This document shows, piece after piece, positions 33,251 through 41,068 of a stretch of 60,028 nucleotides of DNA. The notes beneath the pieces are model-generated. The model made no database searches. It was not told where the DNA came from and saw nothing but the letters and a program-made list of their open reading frames with translations. This DNA is from JBDRCU01 sp043821485 (GTDB lineage: Bacteria; Patescibacteriota; Minisyncoccia; 2-02-FULL-40-12; IGHO2-01-FULL-4-A): NCBI GenBank assembly GCA_043821485.1, contig JBDRCU010000038.1:1-60028 (forward strand), written 5' to 3'. Made by a program: the position numbers and the translations under genes. Position 1 is the stretch's first letter. The number at the start of each line of letters is the position of its first letter.

Positions 33251-34155
33251 AAATTAGTACATTTAATTTTTAATGCTTGTATATCTTCTTGTGTAAGTTC
33301 AGGACTTTCATAATCCTGCCCTCCCATAATATAGTGCATGATTGCCTCCGGATTGTCCAGATGCTCGATCTCCAATGCATGGCCGAATTCGTGAGCTAGC
33401 AGGAGTACAAGCTCCTGCTCATTCTCAAACTGGTAAACATTTATTGCCTCTCCATTATAATCCCCTTGATCAAACTCTTCCAGAGCGCCGAAACGTTTAT
33501 TATATTCATTTACTGCCTCGTCTATATTTTGTACTAAATCATTAATATCAGATGAAACTAAGTTAATATCTTGAGACAATTTATTGAGTTCTGCGCGTTG
33601 AAGCTCGAATTCTTTTGACCTTTCTCCAAGTTCTACTTTCCTCTCTTCAAGTTCCTTGATCATCTTTGGAGGTACGTCTCCCTGACTGTTCCAAAGCTCA
33701 ACTTCCTCATTATATTTTTTGAGATCTTCTTTATATTTATTAACAGCATTATTATATGAACTCAAAAGCTTCTTATACTCATCCAAAAAATTATCGTATC
33801 TCTCTATCAAGCGTCCATATTTCTCCTCTTTCAGATCGATGCTTTCACGCGATTCAATAGCTTCTATGGTACGCCCCTGTCTTTCATCAAAGATAAAATT
33901 TATTACAAAATCCGCTTCTGGATTGTATACAAAAAACTCATTATCGAATAACGATTCCCACAATAACTCCGCTTTAGATATTGCTTCTAGAAGTTCTTCT
34001 TTTGAAGCATCAAAACGCTCATCAAGTTCACCAATTCTATATTCAAGAGGCTTTTTACAAATATCCTGTGAATCAGCATAGACAAGAAAAACAACACCAA
34101 CCAGAACCAAAACTATGACAGAAATGTATTTTCGAATAGTAGAACGTAGCTTCAT
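33247..34155 (-). CDS. Membrane-anchored matrixin-like zinc metalloprotease with coiled coil
   Basis: 302 aa. One membrane segment (9-27), a long coiled coil (about 85-205, Glu/Lys/Leu-rich), then a metzincin-type site: AHEFGHALEIEHLDNPEAIM has HExxHxxxxxH and a Met-turn (IMHYIM). The zinc protease fold is therefore outside the cell, held on a stalk. TAAACT lies 8 nt before the ATG and there is no SD. First gene of the zincin-nucleotidyltransferase-alaS unit; the functional link to alaS is not obvious. Confidence 0.85.
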   Translation of the reverse strand: MKLRSTIRKYISVIVLVLVGVVFLVYADSQDICKKPLEYRIGELDERFDASKEELLEAISKAELLWESLFDNEFFVYNPEADFVINFIFDERQGRTIEAIESRESIDLKEEKYGRLIERYDNFLDEYKKLLSSYNNAVNKYKEDLKKYNEEVELWNSQGDVPPKMIKELEERKVELGERSKEFELQRAELNKLSQDINLVSSDINDLVQNIDEAVNEYNKRFGALEEFDQGDYNGEAINVYQFENEQELVLLLAHEFGHALEIEHLDNPEAIMHYIMGGQDYESPELTQEDIQALKIKCTNL

Positions 34156-34204
34156 ATGAATTTAGTTTAATACAAAATATACGAAATATGAAGTTAAAGT
34201 TTCC

Positions 34205-35962
34205 CTATCTCAAAACTTGTTCTCTGAGTCGAACTGATTTTGGAGTAATTTCTAAATATTCATCTGATGCCATATTATCAAGTCCGGTTTCAATGCTAAG
34301 CTTCATGGGCGGAGTTAATTTAATCGCATCGTCGCTGCCTGATGCACGCATATTGCTTAATTGCTTACCCTTGGTTGGATTAACTGTCATTTGCTCGCCC
34401 TTGGATGTATTGCCAATAACCATGCCTTTATAGACCTGCGTATTAGCTTCTATGTATAGCGTGCCTCTTGTCTGTAAATTATCGAGAGAGAACCCCAAGG
34501 CTTTACCCGCGGTTTGCGAAATCATAGAACCTACTTTTCGTCTTGCGATTTTGCCGGCATGCGGACGATATCCAATAAAATGACTGGCAAAAATTCCCTG
34601 TCCTTTGGTATCAATAATAAATTGATTTCGATATCCAAATAATCCACGGCTTGGACCTTCAAATATCAGCAATACGCGATTTCCATGCGTTTCCATCTTT
34701 GACATAGTTACGCCACGCTTACCAAGATTTTCGATAATCAGACCCTGGAACCCACTTGGCACATCAATAACCAGCTCTTCAAACGGCTCACTCTGAACTC
34801 CGTCTATTTCTTTCATGATTACATTAGGTTGTGACACTTGCAGTTCATATCCTTCTCGACGCATGTTTTCAATTAAAATCGCAATATGCAATTCCCCTCT
34901 GCCATAGACTGTAAATTGATCAGCATTACCAGTATCAAAGTCAATCTTCAATCCAACATTTACCTCGAGCTCTTTTTCTAATCGTTCTCGCAATTGACGA
35001 CTTGTAACAAATTTACCTTCTGTACCTGCAAATGGCGAATCATTTACCAGAAAGGTTAGTTTGATAGTCGGTGCATCAACTGCGATTGCCTCAAGCAATG
35101 ATGCATCTTGATCAACGCAAATAGTATCACCGATATATACATCGGGTAATCCTGCAATAATAGCAATGTCTCCTGCTCCGACAGTATCTACTTCTTTACG
35201 TGCAATCCCATTGAAAGTAAAAAGTTTTACAATTTTGTTTTTTTGAATTTCACCTGATTCTTTTTTTACATAAACATTATCTCCAGTGCTAACACTACCA
35301 TCATATACACGCACAACAGCAAGACGTCCCAAAAAATTATCATATGCTAAATTAAACGGCTGGGCTTTAAACGGCGCATCTTGATCACCAGATGCTACCG
35401 GCACTTTCTCGAGTATCATATCCAGCAGTGGCATAATATCTTCTGACTCATCTTCTAGCTCACGTTTTGCCATACCCTTTTTCCCAATAGCGTAAATCAT
35501 TGGAAACTCTAACTGTTCTTCGGTTGCTCCAAGTTCAACAAATAGATCAAAAACTTCATTGTGTACTTTTGCAGGATTAGCAGCGGGTTTATCAATTTTA
35601 TTAATTACTAATATAGGCTTGAGTCCTAATGACAATGACTTCTTGAGTACGAACCGAGTTTGAGGCATTGGACCTTCTTGTGCATCTACCACCAACAGAA
35701 CAGAATCAATTGATCTAAGCACGCGCTCAACTTCTGAACCGAAATCAGCATGTCCTGGGGTATCTACTATATTAATTTTTGTACCTTTGTATTCAATTGA
35801 AGCATTTTTTGAATAGATCGTAATTCCACGCTCCTTTTCAAGCGTATTACTATCCATACTAACAAACTCATTGCCAGCTCCTGTCTGGCGCATCAAAGCA
35901 TCAGTTATTGTTGTTTTCCCATGATCAACATGGGCAATAATAGCAATGTTTCTAATTTCCAT
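34205..35962 (-). CDS. typA: Translational GTPase TypA/BipA
   Basis: 585 aa, standard length. G1 AHVDHGKTTITDALM, G3 DTPGHADFGSE, G4 INKIDKPAANP; then domain 2, an EF-G-like domain V and the TypA C-terminal domain (GRGELHIAILIENMRREGYE, SKGEQMTVNPTKGKQLSNMR). It binds the 70S ribosome near the A-site and is involved in stress and ribosome assembly. Upstream on the same strand is a candidate ncRNA with a terminator ending 19 nt before the typA ATG. Confidence 0.96.
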   Translation of the reverse strand: MEIRNIAIIAHVDHGKTTITDALMRQTGAGNEFVSMDSNTLEKERGITIYSKNASIEYKGTKINIVDTPGHADFGSEVERVLRSIDSVLLVVDAQEGPMPQTRFVLKKSLSLGLKPILVINKIDKPAANPAKVHNEVFDLFVELGATEEQLEFPMIYAIGKKGMAKRELEDESEDIMPLLDMILEKVPVASGDQDAPFKAQPFNLAYDNFLGRLAVVRVYDGSVSTGDNVYVKKESGEIQKNKIVKLFTFNGIARKEVDTVGAGDIAIIAGLPDVYIGDTICVDQDASLLEAIAVDAPTIKLTFLVNDSPFAGTEGKFVTSRQLRERLEKELEVNVGLKIDFDTGNADQFTVYGRGELHIAILIENMRREGYELQVSQPNVIMKEIDGVQSEPFEELVIDVPSGFQGLIIENLGKRGVTMSKMETHGNRVLLIFEGPSRGLFGYRNQFIIDTKGQGIFASHFIGYRPHAGKIARRKVGSMISQTAGKALGFSLDNLQTRGTLYIEANTQVYKGMVIGNTSKGEQMTVNPTKGKQLSNMRASGSDDAIKLTPPMKLSIETGLDNMASDEYLEITPKSVRLREQVLR

Positions 35963-35980
35963 AAAATGCTGAATTTAGCG

Positions 35981-36207
35981 AAAAAAAATGGCATGCCCAA
36001 TGGACATGTTTAATAAACTATAACAGTTTCTAATTAACTTGTCTAGCAAAAAGGGCTTAACAAAACCAATACCTAACTAAGTCTCTCGAAGGCCTTAAAA
36101 AATGGCTTGATGCGCCTATGCCTGAGAAATAGCTAGATTCTACTGAAAGAAACGAGATACTGGCTTTATTAAGCCCTAGATGGCTCAATAACGAAGTATT
36201 TAACTAT
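35981..36207 (-). ncRNA. Candidate structured RNA (about 227 nt, rod-like; 6S-like?)
   Basis: A near-perfect promoter (below) should start transcription near 36207 on the minus strand. The RNA would form a long rod: AGGGCTTAA/TTAAGCCCT (36052-36060 with 36169-36177), then AGTCTCTCG/CGAGATACT (36080-36088 with 36153-36161, one mismatch). Unpaired stretches separate these stems, and a GC-containing apical region lies inside. A hairpin ATGCCC/GGACAT (35993-35998, 36002-36007) followed by eight T (minus strand) ends it. There is no SD or credible ORF. Length and rod shape recall 6S RNA, but the identity is inferred; it could also be a typA leader. Confidence 0.45.
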
Positions 36208-36213
36208 AGCACC

Positions 36214-36241
36214 ATTATATCAAATAATATCATCTTGTCAA
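36214..36241 (-). promoter_or_regulatory. Strong promoter of the candidate ncRNA
   Basis: Minus strand TTGACA (36236-36241), 16 nt, TATAAT (36214-36219) with extended TGA before it: full consensus at all elements, the best promoter in the window. Confidence 0.8.
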
Positions 36242-36250
36242 TAGTTGTCC

Positions 36251-37096
36251 TTACCTGTAGAGCTTTTTTATGCCAGTAATGTCCCCTGCGTTAAGATCTC
36301 TCTTTTTTATTTCTGCAAAATTAGCATACGCATACATAGTTTCATCCAGGCAACTACCTTCTGGGTGTCCCATTCCTGCAGCGTGTCCGACTTCATGTAC
36401 TGCAATGTTCTGAAAGTCCATTCTGCCATCAACTCCTATGACTTCCGTGCTCCAGTCAAAATCAGCTTCATCAAAAATCATATCCCACTCAACTAATGCT
36501 CTCTGCGAAGGAGGACCGCTAAAAATTCCCCACACAATAGTTACTGCAATTGCACCCTGACTTGATACGTCGCCAAAAAGCACCTCATTTTTTCCGTCTG
36601 GACTTGACTGATCCACGCCGTCAACAATGCCTGCTGCCTCTATTCCAAAAACATCCGCTGTAACTTCTCCGTCCCAAATTTCCACGCTTTCAGATAAAAG
36701 ACTTCTAAGTATTGTTTCATCCAAGTTTTCGCTATTGGTAGCATCAAAAAGATAATCTTCGGTACTGTTCCATTCGGCACCATTGGCTAAGAATGCATAA
36801 CAGGATGAGCCTCCTCCGGCTGGTTTACCTTTACCGTTGTCCTTTCCATTACTCTTTCCAAAATCTTTTTTATAATGGACAAAAGCGATACCCTCGACAG
36901 TCTTTCCGCTTGCGGGATCAAGAGCTGTTCCTAAAGAGATAACTGGAGAGTGATCGGCAGCTGGAGGAAGCAAAAGCGTTCTGTTCGTACCCGGAGTATT
37001 GAGTTCGGAAGACACCATATGCGGCATAGCAAAAACGGGGCTCACCGCAAGCATCATGCTTATTATTGATGATGTGGCAATAATCTTTTTAATCAT
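36251..37096 (-). CDS. Secreted matrixin-like zinc metalloprotease
   Basis: 281 aa. Signal peptide (MIKKIIATSSIISMMLAVSPVFA), a Gly/Lys linker (near 75-95), then a metzincin domain. NIAVHEVGHAAGMGHPEGSC is the HExxHxxGxxHP zinc site and DETMYAY is the Met-turn. The protein ends soon after (GITGIKKLYR), as in M10 matrixins. It is exported and probably free or loosely attached, unlike the stalked homologue at 33247. Target unknown. Confidence 0.88.
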   Translation of the reverse strand: MIKKIIATSSIISMMLAVSPVFAMPHMVSSELNTPGTNRTLLLPPAADHSPVISLGTALDPASGKTVEGIAFVHYKKDFGKSNGKDNGKGKPAGGGSSCYAFLANGAEWNSTEDYLFDATNSENLDETILRSLLSESVEIWDGEVTADVFGIEAAGIVDGVDQSSPDGKNEVLFGDVSSQGAIAVTIVWGIFSGPPSQRALVEWDMIFDEADFDWSTEVIGVDGRMDFQNIAVHEVGHAAGMGHPEGSCLDETMYAYANFAEIKKRDLNAGDITGIKKLYR

Positions 37097-37183
37097 ATAA
37101 CTTAGATATTTAATATTATTTAATAATTATATCCTATCCAGTCTTTGAGTCCAATCGCCTCCAATATTCGAACCTCTCTTACA

Positions 37184-37462
37184 TCATTCGGATGTGGGAT
37201 ATTGCTCTAATGTTTTCAGGGTCGCTTGCACGGATGAATTATCTGTGTTCAGAAAAGTTACAGTTTCATACGTCTCTTTGAGTCTGGTAATAACTTCATC
37301 GGCCCACGAAGGCGCCAAAACCTTTACGCCCTCAAAATCAACTTCGATCGGCTCTGTTTTTGATAAATCGCGCGTGATATACGCAGACAACGCTAAATAT
37401 GCTTCGCGGCCTGCGGGTCGAGATACCAATATATCACCAAATTTTTTGAGTTCAATGCGCAT
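37184..37462 (-). CDS. STAS-like DUF4325 protein
   Basis: 92 aa from ATG 37462 (MRIELKKFGDILVSRPAGRE), 2 nt after the stop of the ATPase gene. DFEGVKVLAPSWADEVI matches the DUF4325 STAS-like core. It is probably the partner of the adjacent HATPase-fold protein, in the manner of anti-sigma factor and antagonist pairs. Neither a sigma factor nor a phosphatase is nearby, so the target is open. Confidence 0.75.
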   Translation of the reverse strand: MRIELKKFGDILVSRPAGREAYLALSAYITRDLSKTEPIEVDFEGVKVLAPSWADEVITRLKETYETVTFLNTDNSSVQATLKTLEQYPTSE

Positions 37463-37464
37463 TT

Positions 37465-38046
37465 TTAAAATGACAAAATCGCTAAACAACCCCGTATTTT
37501 TTCTCTCTCCTTTATCTCGATTGTAGTATTAAGTATTGCTTCCGCCGATCCAGAGCTAAAACTGAGATGCAATTTTTGATCTGATACGCTTTGCTTTACG
37601 AATTTAAGACCATTACCTCTGTTCTCTGGTGCACGTCCCGATAAACGCTGGGTAAAAGCTACCTCAAGTGCTTCTTTATCGTCCAATAAATCAGGCTTCA
37701 CCTTCCTAAGTGTTGTAAATACCCCACGTCCCCGGTCGGCCAAAACAATTTGTTTAGTATCTGATTCTAAATAGTACCCAAAAAAAATTCCAATCACATC
37801 GGGCCAGTTACCTATATTATGATCAAATGAATTGTTACCAATCTCACCGACAATTGCAGAGACAAGATAGGCAGTGTCTTCAGGGATCTGATCATTGTCC
37901 AATAGTTCGCTTGTTAATGAGTCTAATCGTGTTTGAAAAACATCTCGCGTCTCGCAATAGTATGGCTTATCAAGCGTAGTTACAAGAATAGGCTCGTCTT
38001 GCATCCATGCCGTAGCATTTTCTTGTAGTTTTGTCGTTTCTTTCAC
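37465..38046 (-). CDS. GHKL/HATPase-fold protein (anti-sigma kinase-like)
   Basis: 193 aa from GTG 38046; TATACT lies 9 nt upstream. The Bergerat fold motifs are in order: N-box VGEIGNNSFDHN (about 66-77), G1 LADRGRGVF (DxGxG) and G2 RGNGLKFVKQ. There is no dimerisation/His-phosphotransfer domain or membrane segment. It is co-operonic with the STAS-like gene. Such pairs act as switch modules; a role in the accessory array next door is possible but not shown. Confidence 0.8.
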   Translation of the reverse strand: MKETTKLQENATAWMQDEPILVTTLDKPYYCETRDVFQTRLDSLTSELLDNDQIPEDTAYLVSAIVGEIGNNSFDHNIGNWPDVIGIFFGYYLESDTKQIVLADRGRGVFTTLRKVKPDLLDDKEALEVAFTQRLSGRAPENRGNGLKFVKQSVSDQKLHLSFSSGSAEAILNTTIEIKEREKIRGCLAILSF

Positions 38047-38117
38047 AATATCTAAAGTATAGGATTAGCGGTAATAAATAGCAATATTATGATTCTCATA
38101 AGGACCTTCATTCGTCA

Positions 38118-38148
38118 GGGTCAGGAAGTACTAGCTGTTCGAACCTAT
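38118..38148. repeat. R1 repeat, copy 1
   Basis: 31-nt element beginning GGGTCAGGAAGTACTAGCTG and ending TTCGAACCTAT. It contains the palindromes AGTACT, AGCT and GTTCGAAC. It lies 38 nt past the stop of the membrane protein gene at 38187. GTTCGAACC resembles a tRNA T-loop but the element is not a tRNA. Confidence 0.85.
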
Positions 38149-38186
38149 ATTGTACAAATATAAATTTAATTATGAACAAAATGAGT

Positions 38187-38558
38187 CTATGATATTGATA
38201 TCATAACAAGAATCAAGAAGACAGTAATCGGCACTAGAGACAAGATACTCCGTCTTAGACCCTCTTCGTGAATGCCTCTCTTTCTTTTTAATCTTATTTG
38301 TATAATTCCTACAATCGAAAATATTGACCCCCAAAAAATGATTATCAAAAATATGAATTTGACTATATCTAGTACAGAGTCAATCAGATAATATATATCT
38401 GAATCAGACACCACTCTTCCCTCCATATCTGTAATAACAGGTGGTTCGATTCCAATACCAATTATAATTGCGAAAATAATCAAAACAACACCAATCAGTA
38501 CTATCCAAGAACCTATCAATGCAAACCTATTTAATTTTCCTTTATTGTCGGTATCCAT
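38187..38558 (-). CDS. Small membrane protein of unknown function (array cargo X1)
   Basis: 123 aa with three hydrophobic segments (about 12-35, 62-88, 106-123); the first loop is polar (EPPVITDMEGRVVSDSDIYY) and a basic patch (RLKRKRG) follows the second. Not recognised. Its start faces the mini-ORF at 38598 with 39 nt between the ATGs; the shared promoter core is at 38582-38590. First cargo of the R1/R2 array. Confidence 0.6.
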   Translation of the reverse strand: MDTDNKGKLNRFALIGSWIVLIGVVLIIFAIIIGIGIEPPVITDMEGRVVSDSDIYYLIDSVLDIVKFIFLIIIFWGSIFSIVGIIQIRLKRKRGIHEEGLRRSILSLVPITVFLILVMISIS

Positions 38559-38575
38559 AATACTTTATAAGGTAC

Positions 38576-38597
38576 CTCAAAATCCTATCATAATTCT
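38576..38597. promoter_or_regulatory. R2 divergent promoter, copy A
   Basis: Contains the conserved TCAAAATCCTATCATAAT. On the + strand TATCAT is 6 nt before the mini-ORF ATG at 38598. On the minus strand TGATAGGAT points to the gene at 38558 with a longer leader (23 nt) than in copies B and C. Confidence 0.55.
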
Positions 38598-38699
38598 ATG
38601 ATCTCTACTATCTACAGTAAGCATGGTGCCGTCGTAAGGGATGTTAGAAGTATTTTTGAAAGGATGGATGACGCTACAGTCTACATTCCTACGATTTGA
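38598..38699 (+). CDS. Mini-ORF A (33 aa), conserved mini-protein of the array
   Basis: Product starts MISTIYSKHGAVVRDVRSIF and ends ERMDDATVYIPTI. It is closely related to mini-ORF B: most differences late in the ORF are at synonymous or conservative positions, which argues for selection on the protein. Leaderless TATCAT-6nt-ATG start. Its TGA directly abuts the stop of the convergent nucleotidyltransferase gene (38700). Confidence 0.5.
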   Translation: MISTIYSKHGAVVRDVRSIFERMDDATVYIPTI

Positions 38700-39032
38700 C
38701 TACTCGATTTGTATAACGGCAGACTTTTTGGCTCCATATTTATGTTTCATCCATTTCCTACATTCTTCAAGCATCCATAATCCATATTCGTTGTCTGGAA
38801 CAAGTTGAAAATCAACAGACCATTCTTCTTTATTCTTTTTTGATGGGGTCTTCAATAAAATAATTACATCTATATCCTGCGGTCTCGCTTTTGCTGTGGT
38901 AAAGCTACCAAGCAGGTGAATAGATGAGATGGGAAGTATTTTTTTTAATTTCCCTATCACGCCTTTAGCGTTTTTCCACATTTCTTTACGGTACTTCGTA
39001 TTAAGCATTTCTGGTGGCATAAATGATTTCAT
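38700..39032 (-). CDS. Minimal nucleotidyltransferase (MNT/pol beta superfamily)
   Basis: 110 aa. The active-site pattern GSFTTAKARPQDIDVIILL is the GSx(8-10)DxD motif of the pol-beta NTase fold. The rest is a short helical and charged region. Such minimal NTases often act as antitoxin partners of HEPN toxins or modify RNA/protein; no HEPN gene is adjacent. Second gene (Y1) of the first array unit, followed by R1 copy 2. Confidence 0.75.
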   Translation of the reverse strand: MKSFMPPEMLNTKYRKEMWKNAKGVIGKLKKILPISSIHLLGSFTTAKARPQDIDVIILLKTPSKKNKEEWSVDFQLVPDNEYGLWMLEECRKWMKHKYGAKKSAVIQIE

Positions 39033-39087
39033 AAATAAATTAATTAATCTATTCTTAACTCTTTATTTTTCCAACATCCCATAGGCA

Positions 39088-39118
39088 GGGTCAGGAAGTA
39101 CTAGCTGTTCGAACCTAT
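39088..39118. repeat. R1 repeat, copy 2
   Basis: Identical to copy 1 over all 31 nt (GGGTCAGGAAGTACTAGCTG...TTCGAACCTAT), also preceded by CA. It lies between the nucleotidyltransferase start and the hicA stop. Confidence 0.85.
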
Positions 39119-39177
39119 TTAATATATAAAATCTATAAAAATTTAAAAATATCACTGATTACTCTATACTCAAAATT

Positions 39178-39405
39178 TTATTTTAATAACTTCTCAAAAT
39201 CTTTTTTACTAAGCTGAACATCTCTTATTATTTTTCTTAAAAGTCCCTTGCCTATCTTTTTATGATCTGGGACTGTGATGGGCTTCTTACTCCCGTCTTG
39301 ATGATGCAACCTTATATGACTACCTTTTTTGCGGACAATAAAATAACCCATTTTCTCAAGGACTCTAATGATGCGAGATCCCGACAATTGTTTCAGAGAC
39401 GGCAT
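39178..39405 (-). CDS. hicA: HicA toxin
   Basis: 75 aa, dsRBD-like fold: SGSRIIRVLEKMGYFIVRKK, the catalytic GSHIRLHH (His), and the C-terminal ITVPDHKKIGKGLLRKIIRD. HicA cleaves mRNA when free of HicB. It follows hicB by 6 nt on the minus strand. The pair lies between two R1 copies. Confidence 0.92.
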   Translation of the reverse strand: MPSLKQLSGSRIIRVLEKMGYFIVRKKGSHIRLHHQDGSKKPITVPDHKKIGKGLLRKIIRDVQLSKKDFEKLLK

Positions 39406-39411
39406 TATTAG

Positions 39412-39657
39412 CTACAAGGTAATAGTATGTAAACTCATTTCCTGCGGTTTATACGAATTCACTATTTCACGATTTTCTTTCTCTTCAAGAATAAGGTTAA
39501 TTACTTCTCTTATGCCAACTAAGGCATCGTCCAATGTTTTTCCCTGGGTATAACACCCATCAAATAATGGACATTCTATAACATAAAAACCATCTTCGTC
39601 TTTTTCTACAAATAAAGGTAACTGGCGTCCGCGAATTGTAGTTAATGTCTTACGCAT
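39412..39657 (-). CDS. hicB: HicB antitoxin
   Basis: 81 aa from ATG 39657; TGGTATACT is exactly 6 nt upstream, so the longer ORF to 39678 is rejected. Partial RNase H-like HicB fold: LPLFVEKDEDGFYVIECPLF, GCYTQGKTLDDALVGIREVI. No C-terminal DNA-binding domain is evident, so autoregulation may need HicA or not occur. Binds and blocks HicA. Confidence 0.9.
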   Translation of the reverse strand: MRKTLTTIRGRQLPLFVEKDEDGFYVIECPLFDGCYTQGKTLDDALVGIREVINLILEEKENREIVNSYKPQEMSLHTITL

Positions 39658-39717
39658 AAAAAGAGTATACCACCCCAAAAAACTCTATGCAACCTCTACT
39701 CTTCTTCTACAAATCTA

Positions 39718-39748
39718 GGGTCAGGAAGTACTGGGTATTCGAACCTGT
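39718..39748. repeat. R1 repeat, copy 3
   Basis: GGGTCAGGAAGTACTGGGTA then TTCGAACCTGT: the most diverged copy (GGGTATTC for AGCTGTTC). It lies 24 nt past the stop of the gene at 39773, between it and hicB. Confidence 0.85.
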
Positions 39749-39772
39749 ATTAGCTCATGAGTCTAAGTGAAA

Positions 39773-40180
39773 TTACAATGCTCTTATTTTTCCAACTACA
39801 TCGTAATACACATTCAAACCATAATAGTCGAGAGGGAGAGAGATGAATGAAGGCACTTGTTTTTCAAGAAGTACTCCTATCGCATAATCATTACTCTGGT
39901 CATCTGGTGCGTGCGGATCTAAAAGTCCTACCTTTGAAAGGCCTACCCCGTTAATATACTCCGACCAGGGTTCTTTGCTCATATATTCAACAACAAACTT
40001 ATTTTGAATAATTTCTGCTTCTTCTATAGTAATGGTGTCTGCCTCAGTAGTTTTTGAGTAATCTCTTTCTGTAAAATTGAGGACTGCATCCTCAGATGAT
40101 TTATCTCGAATTACGTAATAGAAAATCAATGAAAATAAAATCAGTATGATTATGATTAAATAAATTTGTCTTTTCTTCAT
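39773..40180 (-). CDS. Small membrane-anchored protein (array cargo X2, 135 aa)
   Basis: Not recognised. ATG 40180 (MKKRQIYLIIIILILFSLIF) lies 7 nt after TGATAGGAT, so the TTG two codons upstream is not used. One N-terminal membrane segment (residues 5-24), then a 110-residue mostly polar domain with aromatic residues (EYMSKEPWSEYINGV, PLDYYGLNVYYDVVG). Its start codon is only 23 nt from that of mini-ORF B on the other strand. Confidence 0.6.
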   Translation of the reverse strand: MKKRQIYLIIIILILFSLIFYYVIRDKSSEDAVLNFTERDYSKTTEADTITIEEAEIIQNKFVVEYMSKEPWSEYINGVGLSKVGLLDPHAPDDQSNDYAIGVLLEKQVPSFISLPLDYYGLNVYYDVVGKIRAL

Positions 40181-40203
40181 ACTCAAAATCCTATCATAAT
40201 CCT
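40181..40203. promoter_or_regulatory. R2 divergent promoter, copy B (23 bp between start codons)
   Basis: Minus-strand TGATAGGAT (TAGGAT at 40188-40193) is 7 nt from ATG 40180; plus-strand TATCAT (40192-40197) is 6 nt from ATG 40204. The two -10 elements overlap, so one 23-bp sequence should start two leaderless mRNAs in opposite directions and at most one polymerase can occupy it at a time. Confidence 0.6.
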
Positions 40204-40311
40204 ATGATCTCTACTACCTACAATAAGCAGGGTGCCGTCGTGGGGGATGTTAGAAGTATTTTTGAGAGATTGAACGATGCGAGTGTTTACATACCGACGA
40301 TTATGTCATAG
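40204..40311 (+). CDS. Mini-ORF B (35 aa), conserved mini-protein of the array
   Basis: Product MISTTYNKQGAVVGDVRSIF then ERLNDASVYIPTIMS. Same predicted leaderless start as copies A and C. It overlaps the 3' end of the convergent HAD gene by 11 nt. Predicted soluble; function unknown. Confidence 0.5.
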   Translation: MISTTYNKQGAVVGDVRSIFERLNDASVYIPTIMS

Positions 40312-40933
40312 CCGATAATATTGTTAAAATCTCTTCTGGGGTTCGTGCCAAATATTCAGGATTTTCTTTTTGTAATAGTTTTTCCGAATTATAGCCCCAA
40401 GTAATTGCAATAGTTTTTATATTTGCTTTTCTTGCTCCTATGATATCCCTATTCTCATCCCCAACATATAAAATCTCGACTGGCTTAATTTTATATTTTT
40501 TGCACATATTTTTCAAAATCAAGTGTTTGCCGAATATCGAACTACTGGAATAAATAAAATCAAAGTCATCTGCTATTCCGTATCTTCTCAAAACATTCGA
40601 GATATTTTCACTCGAGTTGCTTGAAACAATTCCGAGTTTATAATTACGACTCAGCTCTTGAAGTATCTGGGGCATATTAGGGAATAGCTTTATGTCCGTT
40701 TTCTTTCTCAGCTTAAAAAGAACATCTTTAACGAGTTTAGGAAGTTTCCAAAGAGGTATTCTTGCCCGCTTCATTAATCCCGAGATTCCATAATTCTTTA
40801 TATCATTCATATCGACATCGACTTCTTTGTCTGTTTTCAAGCCGTTCACAATATCCAGAACGTCCTTAAATGTATCTGCCATAGTCCCATCAAAATCAAA
40901 AACGATATATTTAATTGTCATTTTCTCACTCAT
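40301..40933 (-). CDS. HAD-family hydrolase (phosphoglycolate phosphatase-like)
   Basis: 210 aa. Motif I VFDFDGTMADTFKD (nucleophile Asp), motif II LGIVSSNSSENIS, motif III Lys in GKHLILKNMCKK, motif IV ILYVGDENRDIIGARKANIK. The alpha-helical cap lies between motifs I and II. The start MSEKM has TGCTACTAT 7 nt upstream (leaderless). Second gene (Y2) of the second array unit. Physiological substrate unknown. Confidence 0.88.
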   Translation of the reverse strand: MSEKMTIKYIVFDFDGTMADTFKDVLDIVNGLKTDKEVDVDMNDIKNYGISGLMKRARIPLWKLPKLVKDVLFKLRKKTDIKLFPNMPQILQELSRNYKLGIVSSNSSENISNVLRRYGIADDFDFIYSSSSIFGKHLILKNMCKKYKIKPVEILYVGDENRDIIGARKANIKTIAITWGYNSEKLLQKENPEYLARTPEEILTILSAMT

Positions 40934-41013
40934 TACTCAAATAGTAGCACGGCTTTTAAGATTTCTCTATCTATTTTCGACTTTCGAGACTCGAACCGAA
41001 TCTCTCAATATCG

Positions 41014-41068
41014 GAACCAAAAACACCCTGCTATTACAGGGTGGTTTTGATGTCATTCCACGATGGGT
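41014..41068. repeat. R3 repeat, left copy (tRNA-His 3'-flank duplicate)
   Basis: 55 nt beginning GAACCAAAAACACCCTG, with hairpin CACCCTG/CAGGGTG, then TTTTGATG and ATTCCACGATGGGT. It has the same length and order as the copy at 43113-43167, but the hairpin pairs differ by a compensated C-G/T-A change. Its last GGGT is the start of R1 copy 4. Confidence 0.8.
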
